Shown here piece by piece: positions 28,379-37,673 of a stretch of DNA of 57,948 nt. How positions within the stretch are numbered: the stretch's first letter is position 1; each line of letters opens with the position of its first letter. The notes under the pieces were generated by a model. It saw only the letters and a program-made list of their open reading frames with translations. It made no database searches and was not told the origin of the DNA. Source of the stretch: Bacteroides finegoldii DSM 17565 (GTDB lineage Bacteria; Bacteroidota; Bacteroidia; Bacteroidales; Bacteroidaceae); assembly GCF_000156195.1 (NCBI RefSeq), contig NZ_GG688325.1:161615-219562 (forward strand). Reading direction: 5' to 3'. Made by a program: the position numbers and the translations under genes.

Positions 28379-28936
28379 ATGAAAAAATTTAGATGTACTG
28401 TTTGCGGTTACGTTTATGAAGGTGACGCAGCTCCTGAGAAATGTCCTTTGTGTAAAGCTCCTGCCAGCAAGTTCGTTGAAGTTGTTGAGACTGAAGGCGG
28501 TGCACTGACTTTTGCTGATGAGCACGTTATCGGTGTTGCAAAAGGTTGTGATGAAGAAATGATTAAGGACCTGAACAACCACTTCATGGGCGAATGTACT
28601 GAAGTTGGTATGTATTTGGCTATGAGCCGTCAGGCTGACCGTGAAGGTTATCCTGAAGTAGCTGAGGCTTTCAAGCGTTACGCTTGGGAAGAAGCTGAAC
28701 ACGCTGCTAAATTTGCAGAGTTGCTGGGTGACTGTGTATGGGATACCAAAACTAACTTGCAGAAACGTAAAGACGCTGAACAAGGTGCATGTGAAGATAA
28801 AAAACGTATCGCAACCCGTGCTAAAGCTTTGAACTTGGATGCTATTCACGACACTGTACACGAAATGTGTAAAGACGAAGCTCGTCACGGTAAAGGTTTT
28901 GAAGGTTTGTACAACCGTTATTTCGGTGATAAATAA
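28379..28936 (+). CDS. rbr: Reverse-type rubrerythrin (rubredoxin domain first)
   Basis: A 185-residue non-haem di-iron peroxidase. The rubredoxin-like iron site comes first ([11 protein letters not shown], then CPLC) and the ferritin-like four-helix domain follows ([41 protein letters not shown]). This order is the reverse of classical rubrerythrin. It detoxifies hydrogen peroxide in the anaerobic cytoplasm. Codon use is strongly biased to frequent Bacteroides codons, suggesting high expression. A terminator follows the stop. Confidence 0.93.
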   Translation: MKKFRCTVCGYVYEGDAAPEKCPLCKAPASKFVEVVETEGGALTFADEHVIGVAKGCDEEMIKDLNNHFMGECTEVGMYLAMSRQADREGYPEVAEAFKRYAWEEAEHAAKFAELLGDCVWDTKTNLQKRKDAEQGACEDKKRIATRAKALNLDAIHDTVHEMCKDEARHGKGFEGLYNRYFGDK

Positions 28937-28957
28937 TCAAGCCTCATAATAACTCTT

Positions 28958-28996
28958 AAAAGGTCTGTGTTCTCATACGAATGCAGACCTTTTTTG
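28958..28996 (+). terminator. Terminator after rubrerythrin
   Basis: A 10-bp perfect stem AAAAGGTCTG / CAGACCTTTT (28958-28967 and 28984-28993) is followed by T residues. The -7 box of the next gene starts 3 bp later. Confidence 0.85.
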
Positions 28997-28998
28997 TT

Positions 28999-29006
28999 TA
29001 TATTTG
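28999..29006 (+). promoter_or_regulatory. -7 box for the nitroreductase gene
   Basis: TATATTTG matches TAnnTTTG and lies right after the rubrerythrin terminator, 26 bp before the ATG at 29033. Confidence 0.55.
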
Positions 29007-29032
29007 CTCATCAACTTTTAAATGCCGCAATT

Positions 29033-29668
29033 ATGAGAAAAGTACAACTGTTGTTAGTTTGTTTGATGTTTTCTGTAGTCGCTTTGGCTGCTGAAAAAGT
29101 AATTAAGTTGCCGAAACCCAACTTGGACCGTACAGGTTCGGTAATGAAAGCCTTGTCTGAACGGCATTCTACTCGGGAATTTGCTGCAAAGGCTTTGAGC
29201 TTGTCGGATCTTTCGGATTTATTATGGGCTGCTAATGGAGTTAACCGCAAAGACTCGGGTAAACGCACAGCTCCTTCTGCTTTGAACAAACAGGATGTGA
29301 ATGTGTATGTTGTTTTATCGGAAGGAAGTTATTTGTATGATGCCCAAAATCATCAGTTGACTCTGGTTGCTGAAGGAGATTATCGTAGCGCAGTTGCAGG
29401 TGGACAGGCTTTTGTGAAATCGGCGCCTGTCTCTTTGGTTCTGGTCAGCGATGTTTCTCGTTTCGGAGATGCAAAGAATGCCCGTAACCAGTTGATGGGA
29501 GCTATGGATGCAGGAATCGTTTCACAGAACATTTCTGTCTTTTGTTCTTCTGCTAAATTGGCTACAGTGCCACGTGCATCGATGGATGGCAATCAGTTGA
29601 AGAAAGTGCTAAAGCTAAAAGACGGTCAGATTCCCATGATGAATCATCCGGTAGGATATTTTAAATAA
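29033..29668 (+). CDS. SagB/nitroreductase-family exported flavoprotein
   Basis: I chose the ATG at 29033 over an in-frame ATG at 28967, because the upstream one lies inside the rbr terminator and the chosen one gives a signal peptide (MRKVQLLLVCLMFSVVALAA). The mature part starts with a SagB-type segment, LPKPNLDRTGSVMKALSERH, with the FMN-contact RHSTREF. LSDLSDLLWAANGVNR, AMDAGIVSQNISVFCSS and the C-terminal MMNHPVGY complete the fold. About 211 residues. By family it is an FMN-dependent oxidoreductase, here likely periplasmic; substrate unknown. Confidence 0.8.
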   Translation: MRKVQLLLVCLMFSVVALAAEKVIKLPKPNLDRTGSVMKALSERHSTREFAAKALSLSDLSDLLWAANGVNRKDSGKRTAPSALNKQDVNVYVVLSEGSYLYDAQNHQLTLVAEGDYRSAVAGGQAFVKSAPVSLVLVSDVSRFGDAKNARNQLMGAMDAGIVSQNISVFCSSAKLATVPRASMDGNQLKKVLKLKDGQIPMMNHPVGYFK

Positions 29669-29684
29669 GAAATGCGGGGATATA

Positions 29685-29723
29685 AAAAAGTGACGATATC
29701 TTTATGAGATACCGTCACTTTTG
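29685..29723. terminator. Bidirectional terminator between nitroreductase and thioredoxin genes
   Basis: AAAAGTGACG pairs with the complementary strand up to CGTCACTTTT, with an inner TATC/GATA stem, and is flanked by A and T tracts. It lies between two convergent genes. Confidence 0.8.
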
Positions 29724-29726
29724 ATT

Positions 29727-30191
29727 TTACTTTAATAGAAATTCATCAATTGCTTTTTTGTAGGTTGCTTTATCGGCAGCTCCACGGAAAAGCTGTGGAT
29801 CTCCTTTCATGGGGATGAATACGAACAAAGGGATACTTGTTGCATTGAACAGGGCTGCCAGTTCTTTCTGCCTGTCTACATTCACTTTATAGATAATTAT
29901 CTTCCCTGCATATTCCTTTGCCAACTCTTTCATGATAGGAGCTGTCTGCCGACATGGTCCGCACCAGTCGGCATAAAGGTCAATGATGGCAGGCTTGTCG
30001 CCTTTGTATTTCCACTTCTTTGATTTCTCATAATCGAAGACGTCTTTCAGAAACATTTCCTTGTTCATTACGACGACTTCACCGTTATCTGTTACTTCTT
30101 TTTTACCTTGATTGGTTTCAGCTTTGTCATTGAAAGCGTATATAATCACGCTTACCATGACGAAAGCTACCATTGCTAATACTTTCTTCAT
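29727..30191 (-). CDS. Exported thioredoxin-fold protein
   Basis: A 154-residue protein with an N-terminal hydrophobic signal or anchor (VLAMVAFVMVSVIIYAF), a linker, and a thioredoxin domain with active site YADWCGPCRQTAPI and the cis-Pro segment ATSIPLFVFIP. It probably acts in the periplasm. It lies 15 bp downstream of a cytoplasmic-type thioredoxin gene on the same strand, so the pair is co-transcribed. Confidence 0.88.
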   Translation of the reverse strand: MKKVLAMVAFVMVSVIIYAFNDKAETNQGKKEVTDNGEVVVMNKEMFLKDVFDYEKSKKWKYKGDKPAIIDLYADWCGPCRQTAPIMKELAKEYAGKIIIYKVNVDRQKELAALFNATSIPLFVFIPMKGDPQLFRGAADKATYKKAIDEFLLK

Positions 30192-30206
30192 TCGTTATTT
30201 TGTCTT

Positions 30207-30506
30207 TTATGTATAATGTTTCTCAATTACCCCTTGCAGTTCGCTACTGTGGATTACACCTGAATGTCTCCAGACAGCTTCTCCATCTTTGAACAGTATA
30301 AAGGTCGGTACTGCTTGTATACGGTATTTTGTAGCCAGCTCTTCATGCTGGTCAACGTCTATCTTTACAATACGCGCTTTATCACCTACATTCTGTTTCA
30401 CTTCTTCCAAAACAGGTTTCATCGCTTTACAGGGTCCACACCATTCCGCAAAAAAATCTACTAAAACCGGCATCGGCAACTTTATTAAATCTTCAAACTT
30501 TTCCAT
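30207..30506 (-). CDS. trxA: Thioredoxin
   Basis: A 99-residue classical thioredoxin without signal peptide: VLVDFFAEWCGPCKAMKPVLEE with the CGPC redox site, DVDQHEELATKYRIQAVPTFILF with the cis-Pro, and KDGEAVWRHSG. It is a general cytoplasmic dithiol reductant. First gene of a two-gene operon. Confidence 0.95.
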   Translation of the reverse strand: MEKFEDLIKLPMPVLVDFFAEWCGPCKAMKPVLEEVKQNVGDKARIVKIDVDQHEELATKYRIQAVPTFILFKDGEAVWRHSGVIHSSELQGVIEKHYT

Positions 30507-30550
30507 AAATCTTTCCTTTCTTAAAATTAACTGTCAGTCATTGAAGACTG

Positions 30551-30558
30551 CAAATATA
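30551..30558 (-). promoter_or_regulatory. -7 box for the thioredoxin operon
   Basis: On the reverse strand TATATTTG matches TAnnTTTG, 44 bp before the trxA ATG. Confidence 0.55.
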
Positions 30559-30697
30559 AACTCTGTTTTATATATATAACGGAAAAATGCCGTTTTTGTT
30601 CACAAAATAGTAATTGTAGAGACATCCTATTGTAATGTGAAACAAGGAATTTTGCGTATCGAAACGGAATAAAGGTTGAACTAAATAATGATAGCCT

Positions 30698-31813
30698 ATG
30701 AAATTCTTATTTATTGTTCAAGGTGAGGGTAGGGGACACTTGACACAAGCCATCACCCTCGAAGAAATGTTACTGCGTAACGGGCACGAAGTGGTGGAAG
30801 TGCTGGTGGGCAAGAGTTCGTCACGTACCTTACCGGGATTTTTCAACCGGAGTATTCATGCACCGGTGAAACGTTTTATTAGTCCGAACTTTCTGCCTGC
30901 AGCAGATAGTAAACGCCCGAGTTTGAAGAAAAGTGTTTTTTATAATTTGCGGAAGATACCGGAATACTTTCGTAGCATGTGCTATATAAATCAGCGGATC
31001 AAGGAGACGGGTGCAGAGATTGTCATTAACTTCTACGAACTTTTGACGGGACTTACATACGCTTTTTTCCGTCCTGCCGTCCCGTATGTATGCATCGGAC
31101 ATCAGTACTTATTTCTGCATCGTGATTTTGAATTTCCGGAGAAGAACTTCGTTCAACTATGGATGTTACGTTTCTTTACGCGGATGACGGCTATTAGGAC
31201 TTCGAAGAAGCTAGCTTTATCTTTTAGAACTATGGAACAGGATGATGTACATCGGATAGTTGTAGTACCACCTCTGATTCGTCAGGAAGTGGCGTCCATC
31301 CAACCGGAAGAGGGGAATTATATTCATGGATATATGGTGAATTCAGGTTTTTCCGATAGTGTGGAGAAGTTTCACATTTGTCATCCGGAGATACCACTGA
31401 AATTCTTTTGGGATAAAGCGGATACGGAGGAAGTGACAAAGGTGGATGAGACGCTCCGTTTTTATCAGATTGATGATATCAAGTTTCTCAACGGAATGGC
31501 TGGTTGCCGGGCTTATGCAAGTACGGCAGGGTTTGAATCTATCTGTGAAGCGATGTATCTTGGAAAACCTGTCTTGATGGTGCCGGCACATATCGAACAA
31601 GATTGTAATGCTTATGACGCGATGAGGGCAGGTGCGGGAATTATCAGTGATTCTTTTGATTTGGAATCGTTGCTTCGTTTCGCCGGAAGATATACTCCGA
31701 ACCGGAACTTTACCTCTTGGGTGCGTAGCTGTGAACGGCGGATAATTTTTGAATTGGAAGAAACAATGAATGTGGTAATTGATGAAATGTATATGGTAGA
31801 AAGCTTTGTCTGA
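30698..31813 (+). CDS. GT-B-type glycosyltransferase family protein
   Basis: A 371-residue protein starting with MKFLFIVQGEGRGHLTQA, the glycine-rich N-terminal loop of GT-B enzymes related to MurG/GT28. The C-terminal half has the donor-site-like region CRAYASTAGFESICEAMYLG followed by KPVLMVPAHIEQDCNAYDAM. Such proteins are usually annotated as glycosyltransferase family proteins without a known acceptor. It is a single gene between the trx operon (divergent) and the peptidase operon (convergent). Confidence 0.75.
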   Translation: MKFLFIVQGEGRGHLTQAITLEEMLLRNGHEVVEVLVGKSSSRTLPGFFNRSIHAPVKRFISPNFLPAADSKRPSLKKSVFYNLRKIPEYFRSMCYINQRIKETGAEIVINFYELLTGLTYAFFRPAVPYVCIGHQYLFLHRDFEFPEKNFVQLWMLRFFTRMTAIRTSKKLALSFRTMEQDDVHRIVVVPPLIRQEVASIQPEEGNYIHGYMVNSGFSDSVEKFHICHPEIPLKFFWDKADTEEVTKVDETLRFYQIDDIKFLNGMAGCRAYASTAGFESICEAMYLGKPVLMVPAHIEQDCNAYDAMRAGAGIISDSFDLESLLRFAGRYTPNRNFTSWVRSCERRIIFELEETMNVVIDEMYMVESFV

Positions 31814-31835
31814 TTGACGTGGAATGAGCAAAGAA

Positions 31836-31883
31836 AAATGGATAATGAAGTCAGATGATTCAATCATCATTCATTATCCATTT
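31836..31883. terminator. Large bidirectional hairpin between glycosyltransferase and S46 peptidase
   Basis: A 13-bp perfect stem (31836-31848 with 31871-31883) encloses a smaller ATGAT/ATCAT hairpin. It lies between the convergent stops at 31813 and 31908. Confidence 0.75.
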
Positions 31884-31907
31884 ATTCTTTATAACTGTTT
31901 AGGCTCT

Positions 31908-34067
31908 TTATTCCTCAATAGTCAATTCATCAATGATGTGGGAAGCTCCCGCATATTTATCTATAATAAAGAGTGTATAACGAATGTCGACACAGGCTGC
32001 GCGCTGTGATGACGGGCGGAAAGCAATGTCGCCCGTCAATCCTTCAAAGTTACGGTCGAAAGCAGTTCCTACCAGTTGGCCTTTACCGTTGAAGACCGGG
32101 CTGCCGGAGTTTCCTCCCGTATTGTCGGTGTTTACAATAAAGCAAACGGGCATTTCACCATTCTTACCGTAACGCCCATAATCCTTGGCTGCGTATAACT
32201 CCTTCAATTTCTGAGGAACTACAAATTCCCAATTGCCTTGATCTTCTTTTTCCATCACTCCCTTGAGGGTTGTGTGAGCGTCATAAACAGCTCCGTCGAA
32301 CGGTTCGTAAGAAAGTACCTGACCATAGGTTAGCCGTAAAGTTGAATTTGCGTCCGGATAAATAGGAATTCCTTTATCCTTTCTCATATCCATCATACCT
32401 TTTACCCATACTTTGTGGGCTGCATTGTAATTCTGATTCGCTTCCTTCATGGCGATAGCAGTTTTCAGTATGCCGTCGGTAATGGAGTATTTGAATAATA
32501 TCATCCAGTCATATCCTATCTTATATAGGCTTGGCTTTTTGATGAACTTCTCAAAGTTTTTGGGATTACCGAAGATGGAATGTTCGAAACATTCGTCGAT
32601 AAATGCATCTATACTTCCTTTGAAGCGTGAATTGATGATTTCAAAGATATTGATCCGTTGTTCTGCCGGAATATAATTAGCATAGGTTTTCAACATTTCT
32701 TTTCCCACCATCCGTTCTACTTCGGGGAAAGGAACAGATGCGAAGTATTTTTCACCTTCCTTTTTCAGTTTTTGAGTCGCTTCTTTTATCTGCCCCTTGT
32801 CTTTCGATTTCAAGGCAGCTACCAATTCCATAGTGGAAGGAATACGCATGAAGTCAAGAGCTGTCACCAATGCTTCATTCAAGGCTTGTTGATGGTAGAG
32901 CGCATCACGACGATGAGCTACAATGGAACGGATTTCATCGAATGCTTTTTGGTAAGAGTCATCTCCTTTTTCACGACCGCGTGCCAGGAGTTCTTCTTGT
33001 TGTGCACGCTTGGTATCTAAAACCTTGAGCCGTACCAAACCTTCGTTCATACCAATTGCATTTTTCCAATAGTTGGCAGATGACGCATATTTGCTGGCAT
33101 AATGAATACGTACGGCAGGATCTTTAAGCATTTGCTCCATAAGTACCTTTTGACGTGCTCCACGTACATGTTGGCGCATGAAATTGGTTGTTTGCATCCG
33201 TTCCTCCACTTCATCGGAAATCATGTATCGCCAGTTACGTCCCGGAAATCCCATGACAAAGGTAAAATCACCTTCTTGTACACCGGCCAGACTGATGGTG
33301 AGATGCTTCTTCACTTTTAACGGTACATTGTCTTTCGAATAGGCTGCCGGTTTTCCGTTCTTGTCCGCATAAATGCGGAACAGCGAAAAGTCACCTGTAT
33401 GGCGCGGCCACATCCAGTTGTCGGTATCCGCTCCGAACTTTCCAATGGAAGAAGGAGGGGCACCGACCATACGGATATCACTGTACACGGTTTTTATGAA
33501 CATATAATATTTGTTCCCGCCGTAAAAGGCTTTGAGCTCCAGTTTGGTAGCGGGAGTAACTTCTATGTTTTCAGCTTTGGCAAAACGTTCCGCTACTTTA
33601 CTAAGATAGCTGGGGGACAGGTAATTGATTCCGTCAGGATCCGGATCTTTTTTCAACTGCTCGTTGACGTAATCCGTCACATCAAGAATCCGATCGATAT
33701 AAGTAACGGTCAGTCCCGGAGTAGGGAGCTCCGCATCGCGGTTCATCGCCCAAAAGCCTTCTGTCAGATAGTCGTGCTCCACGTTGCTGTGTTGCTGGAT
33801 GGCTCCGTAACCACAGTGGTGGTTAGTCAGCACCAATCCTTCGGAAGAGATAACCTCTCCCGTGCATCCTCCTCCGAAGTGTACGACTGCATCTTTCAAA
33901 GAAAGACCGTTGGAATTGTAAACCTCTTCAATAGGAATCTCAAGTCCAAGCTCGCGCATGGCAACTTCATTCTGTGTTTTCAAGTCGGTCAGCATCCACA
34001 TACCTTCGTCGGCGTGGATACTGAGCGTTGCCAATGAAAAGACTGCAAATAGGATTTGTTTTTTCAT
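31908..34067 (-). CDS. dpp11: S46 dipeptidyl-peptidase, DPP11-like (Asp/Glu-preferring)
   Basis: A 719-residue exported serine peptidase (signal ends near SIHADEGMW). The active-site triad region is visible: TNHHCGYG (His, residues 83-84), [13 protein letters not shown] (Asp) and GGNSGSPV (Ser654). The residue 18 after the catalytic Ser is Arg672. In the S46 family an Arg here (Arg673 in Porphyromonas gingivalis DPP11) defines acidic P1 specificity. It removes dipeptides from peptide N-termini in the periplasm. It abuts the paralogous gene upstream with no gap, so the two share one transcript. Confidence 0.9.
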   Translation of the reverse strand: MKKQILFAVFSLATLSIHADEGMWMLTDLKTQNEVAMRELGLEIPIEEVYNSNGLSLKDAVVHFGGGCTGEVISSEGLVLTNHHCGYGAIQQHSNVEHDYLTEGFWAMNRDAELPTPGLTVTYIDRILDVTDYVNEQLKKDPDPDGINYLSPSYLSKVAERFAKAENIEVTPATKLELKAFYGGNKYYMFIKTVYSDIRMVGAPPSSIGKFGADTDNWMWPRHTGDFSLFRIYADKNGKPAAYSKDNVPLKVKKHLTISLAGVQEGDFTFVMGFPGRNWRYMISDEVEERMQTTNFMRQHVRGARQKVLMEQMLKDPAVRIHYASKYASSANYWKNAIGMNEGLVRLKVLDTKRAQQEELLARGREKGDDSYQKAFDEIRSIVAHRRDALYHQQALNEALVTALDFMRIPSTMELVAALKSKDKGQIKEATQKLKKEGEKYFASVPFPEVERMVGKEMLKTYANYIPAEQRINIFEIINSRFKGSIDAFIDECFEHSIFGNPKNFEKFIKKPSLYKIGYDWMILFKYSITDGILKTAIAMKEANQNYNAAHKVWVKGMMDMRKDKGIPIYPDANSTLRLTYGQVLSYEPFDGAVYDAHTTLKGVMEKEDQGNWEFVVPQKLKELYAAKDYGRYGKNGEMPVCFIVNTDNTGGNSGSPVFNGKGQLVGTAFDRNFEGLTGDIAFRPSSQRAACVDIRYTLFIIDKYAGASHIIDELTIEE

Positions 34068-36227
34068 TTATTCTACAATTGTCATTTCGTTTATCAGATG
34101 TCCGCAGTTTCCTAATTTCTCCAAGATGAACAGGACATAGCGGATATCCAGATTGATGCAACGTTGCAGGTTGTTGTCAAAGTTGATATCACCACTCAGC
34201 GATTCCCAGTTTCCATCGAATGCACAACCGATCAGTTCTCCGTTCTCATTCAGAACCGGACTGCCTGAATTACCTCCGGTGATGTCATTGGTTGAAAGGA
34301 AGCAAACCGGCATATCACCGTTCGGCAAAGCATAACGGCCGTAGTCCTTTTTTTCTATCAGCTCTTTCAACTTGGCAGGTACGACAAACTCACGATCTTC
34401 CGGATTTTCCTTTTCCAGAATACCCTTGGTAGTAGTGTAGTAGTTATAGTGTACACCGTCTTTCGGGTCGTAAGGTTTCACGTTACCGTAAGTCAGGCGG
34501 ATTGTAAAGTTCGCATCCGGATAAGAAGGAACAGGTAATTTCATTTCACCCAAACCACGGATGTAGGTTTTGTGTAATAAAGCCAATTCCTTGTCCATAT
34601 CCTTCAACTGTCCTATGAGTTGTTCGAGTAAATCATATTTGGACTGGCAATATTGCAAAGCCAGGTCGTTATCAATAGCTTTTACAGTCGGTTTCTTGAT
34701 AAACTTCTCGAAGTTTGCACGATTGGCAAAAATGGAATTGTCATACATGTCATCGATAAATTTATTATAGTCGCCTTTATATTTCTGTTCGATAAGTTTG
34801 TAGATAGACGGACGTTGCTCTGCCGGAATCATTTCCGCATAAAGAGGGAACAATGCTTTGGCCACCTTACGGTCTACTTCGTGGTCATAGTCTTTGTTAT
34901 GAATCTCATCATATGTCTCTTTCAGAGCTTCGATACGTACTTTAACCAAAGAATCGTTCTTTTCTACCAATGCTTCCCGAGTTTTGGACAGCAGGGTACT
35001 TCCGAACTCGATAGCTCCGAAGAACGTTTCTCTTAAACAAGTGTACTGATAGTTGAGAGGAGCTGTCTTAGCTACCAAGTCATCTATCTTCTTCACTACC
35101 TCCGCATAATCGGTATTGTTCTGCTTTTTGGCAAATTCAGCGAATTTGGCTTCCTGTGCCGCTTTTGTGCCTAGTACATCATTATCGATAATAGCCTTGT
35201 TCATTCCGATAGAATTTTTCCAATAGTTGCTGGAACCTGCATATTTGTTGGCATATTGAATACGGATCTTGTCACTGGCGTTCATTACTTCTTTCAAAAC
35301 AGCTAGACGGGCTCCACGAATGCGGATGCGCGGTTCGTTTTCCGATTCCATGCGTTCTTTTACTTCCGATACGGTCAGATAACGGCTTGTACTTCCGGGA
35401 AATCCCATAATCATGGCATAGTCTCCTTCTTTCAAGCCCTTGATAGAAATAGGCAAATGTTTTTTTGTTTTCAAGGGAGTATTGCTTGTACTGTATTCTG
35501 CCGGCTCTCCGTTGGCATCCGCATAAATACGGAACATAGAGAAGTCACCGGTATGACGGGGCCACATCCAGTTATCTGTTTCTCCGCCAAACTTACCGAT
35601 AGAAGAAGGAGGAGCTGCCACCATACGCACATCCGGGTATACTTTCTTATAGAACATATAGAATTTATTTCCGGCATAGAATGGGAGTGCCTGTGGCACG
35701 ATTCCTTTTTTGTCTTTCAGATCACTTTTTGCATACAGCTCTTCTGCCAGTTTCTGGAGAAACGCACCGCTGAATGATTCAGTCTCAGTGATTTCTTTAG
35801 CAGCAATCTTAGCATTGACAATATCAGTGATATCTTCGATACGTTCGATAAATGTAAATTTCAATCCCGGAGTAGGAAGTTCCATCTCTCTGGAAGTAGC
35901 CCAGAAACCATCCGTCAGATAATCGTGTTCAACGCTGCTATGTTGTTGGATGGAAGCATATCCGCAATGGTGATTGGTCAGGATCAATCCTTCCGGTGAG
36001 ATAATCTCTCCGGTACAGCCTCCTCCGAAGATACCGACAGCGTCTTTTAGGGAAACTCCATGAGGGTTATATAAATCTTGCGCTTCCAGTTTCAAACCTT
36101 GTTTTTTCATCATGTCTATAGAATGCTGCTGTTGCATTAGCTGCAATAACCACATACCTTCATCCGCTTTAGCGGAACATACGATTAGCGCAGTCAGCGC
36201 CAATAAATAAAGTTTTAGTCTATTCAT
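34068..36227 (-). CDS. dpp7: S46 dipeptidyl-peptidase, DPP7-like (hydrophobic-preferring)
   Basis: A 719-residue paralogue of the next gene, same length and same triad motifs: TNHHCGYA at about 85-87, [21 protein letters not shown] with Ser654. Here the residue 18 after Ser is Gly672 (CAFDGNWES), the DPP7-type residue linked to hydrophobic P1 specificity. The signal peptide ends near [11 protein letters not shown]. Together the pair could digest both acidic and hydrophobic N-termini. It follows the sulfatase-maturase gene after 33 bp on the same strand. Confidence 0.9.
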   Translation of the reverse strand: MNRLKLYLLALTALIVCSAKADEGMWLLQLMQQQHSIDMMKKQGLKLEAQDLYNPHGVSLKDAVGIFGGGCTGEIISPEGLILTNHHCGYASIQQHSSVEHDYLTDGFWATSREMELPTPGLKFTFIERIEDITDIVNAKIAAKEITETESFSGAFLQKLAEELYAKSDLKDKKGIVPQALPFYAGNKFYMFYKKVYPDVRMVAAPPSSIGKFGGETDNWMWPRHTGDFSMFRIYADANGEPAEYSTSNTPLKTKKHLPISIKGLKEGDYAMIMGFPGSTSRYLTVSEVKERMESENEPRIRIRGARLAVLKEVMNASDKIRIQYANKYAGSSNYWKNSIGMNKAIIDNDVLGTKAAQEAKFAEFAKKQNNTDYAEVVKKIDDLVAKTAPLNYQYTCLRETFFGAIEFGSTLLSKTREALVEKNDSLVKVRIEALKETYDEIHNKDYDHEVDRKVAKALFPLYAEMIPAEQRPSIYKLIEQKYKGDYNKFIDDMYDNSIFANRANFEKFIKKPTVKAIDNDLALQYCQSKYDLLEQLIGQLKDMDKELALLHKTYIRGLGEMKLPVPSYPDANFTIRLTYGNVKPYDPKDGVHYNYYTTTKGILEKENPEDREFVVPAKLKELIEKKDYGRYALPNGDMPVCFLSTNDITGGNSGSPVLNENGELIGCAFDGNWESLSGDINFDNNLQRCINLDIRYVLFILEKLGNCGHLINEMTIVE

Positions 36228-36260
36228 TCTTTAATGCTGATAATTAAAATATTTATGATT

Positions 36261-37511
36261 CTATTTTGTCTTTTCCACTCTCAACTCTCCACTTCTCAAA
36301 GCTTCCATGATATTGGCAGGCGGACGTTGGTTCATTAGTTCATTCTTCATGAAATCCATATAAGGCGCTACGTGCTTAAAGAATTTGTAATATCCTTTGC
36401 ACAGATAATTCAAGCCGGGTTCGCCTTCCGATGTACGGCTGAAGCGATTCTTCGGACATTCTCCGTTGCAGGCAAACAGGAATTCGCATTCCTTGCACTG
36501 GGTGGGGAGAGATTGGTATTTCATGTTGCCGAAGTGATGTTGGCGTTCACTGTGCATCATTTCTACCAATGTCTGATTATAGATGTTTCCCAGTTTATAT
36601 TCGGGGAAAACGAAGTGGTCGCACGAATATACATCACCGTTGAATTCCATAACACCGGCGTGTCCGCAAGTTTTTGCCATCGTACATATTCCCGGCTGTT
36701 CACCCATCCAGTTTGCCAGAGTGGAGTCGAATATCTGTATGTAGTAGTTGCCTACGTCTTCTTTCACCCATTCGTCAAAAAGAGTACACAGGAAATTGCC
36801 CCATTGCTCCGGAGTGACGGAGAAATCGGCCAATTTCCCTTCCTTGTCTTCGGCAAGAGAGGCGAGATGCCGTCCGTCTTGATGCGGAAGAATACGTTCG
36901 ACGATAGGAGCAAACTGTATATAATGACAATCTATCTCTTTGAAAAAGTGATAGAAGTCCAGCGGATAGTCAGCGTTGAAGTCATTGACAACGGCCATTG
37001 CATTCCATTCTACATTGTGTTTTTTCAGCAGATTGATACCCTGCATCACTTTCACGAAGGAAGGTTTGCCCATTTTGTTTTTACGGTATTCGTCATGAAA
37101 CTCCTGTGGTCCGTCGATAGAAACTCCTACCAGCCAGTTGTTGTCGTGAAGGAACCGGCACCATTCATCGGTGAGCATTGTTCCGTTCGTCTGAATACAG
37201 TTGTCAATGGTACGTCCGCGTGCATATTTCTTTTGCAGTTCCATAGCCTTTTTATAGAAAGAAAGCGGACGCATCAGTGTTTCTCCCCCGTGCCAGGTGA
37301 AAAGCACCTGTGGCATGGTTTGTGAGTTGATATACTCGTCGATGAACTTTTCCAGAAGCTCATCGCTCATTACGTGTTTCGGATTATCTTTGTATAGATT
37401 TGCCTTTTCCAGATAATAGCAATAGTCGCAAGCCAGGTTGCATACGGCACCTACCGGCTTTACCATCACATAGAGAGGTTTGGCAAAAGGGGCGTAAGTT
37501 GATGTTTTCAT
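36261..37511 (-). CDS. chuR: Anaerobic sulfatase-maturating enzyme (radical SAM)
   Basis: A 416-residue radical SAM/SPASM enzyme that converts the active-site Ser or Cys of sulfatases into formylglycine. The start at 37511 (MKTSTYAPFAKPLYVMVKP) is preferred over an upstream frame start at 37649, because the upstream 46 residues are not conserved-looking and a -7 box sits just before 37511. The cluster motif CNLACDYCYY is followed by a SPASM region: CGHAGVMEFNGDVYSCDHF and CKECEFLFACNGECPK, which bind two more Fe-S clusters. It closely resembles the B. thetaiotaomicron enzyme. No sulfatase gene is in this window, so it acts in trans. Confidence 0.93.
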   Translation of the reverse strand: MKTSTYAPFAKPLYVMVKPVGAVCNLACDYCYYLEKANLYKDNPKHVMSDELLEKFIDEYINSQTMPQVLFTWHGGETLMRPLSFYKKAMELQKKYARGRTIDNCIQTNGTMLTDEWCRFLHDNNWLVGVSIDGPQEFHDEYRKNKMGKPSFVKVMQGINLLKKHNVEWNAMAVVNDFNADYPLDFYHFFKEIDCHYIQFAPIVERILPHQDGRHLASLAEDKEGKLADFSVTPEQWGNFLCTLFDEWVKEDVGNYYIQIFDSTLANWMGEQPGICTMAKTCGHAGVMEFNGDVYSCDHFVFPEYKLGNIYNQTLVEMMHSERQHHFGNMKYQSLPTQCKECEFLFACNGECPKNRFSRTSEGEPGLNYLCKGYYKFFKHVAPYMDFMKNELMNQRPPANIMEALRSGELRVEKTK

Positions 37512-37516
37512 AGCCG

Positions 37517-37524
37517 CAAAATTA
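37517..37524 (-). promoter_or_regulatory. -7 box very close to the sulfatase-maturase start
   Basis: On the reverse strand TAATTTTG matches TAnnTTTG and ends only 5 nt before the ATG at 37511. If used, the mRNA would be leaderless or nearly so. Confidence 0.45.
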
Positions 37525-37614
37525 GATAAACTAAATGAAAAAAAAGCCTTCTCCATATGTTTATAAGGATTATTAAAGAAAAGAGACTTACAAGATTTAA
37601 ATATTGATAAAATG

Positions 37615-37646
37615 TTTCTCTGAAAAATGAATCGGTTGTACCTTTG
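37615..37646 (+). promoter_or_regulatory. Promoter of the DUF4369 lipoprotein gene
   Basis: TACCTTTG at 37639-37646 matches the -7 consensus, and TTTC at 37615-37618 lies 20 bp upstream as a near -33 match. Confidence 0.55.
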
Positions 37647-37673
37647 CACGCAGAATCAAATGAATAGACGAAC

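Noticed and set aside
36372..37325. 317-codon forward frame opposite the sulfatase maturase
   Set aside because: The reverse-strand gene has intact radical SAM and SPASM motifs; the forward translation has no family features.
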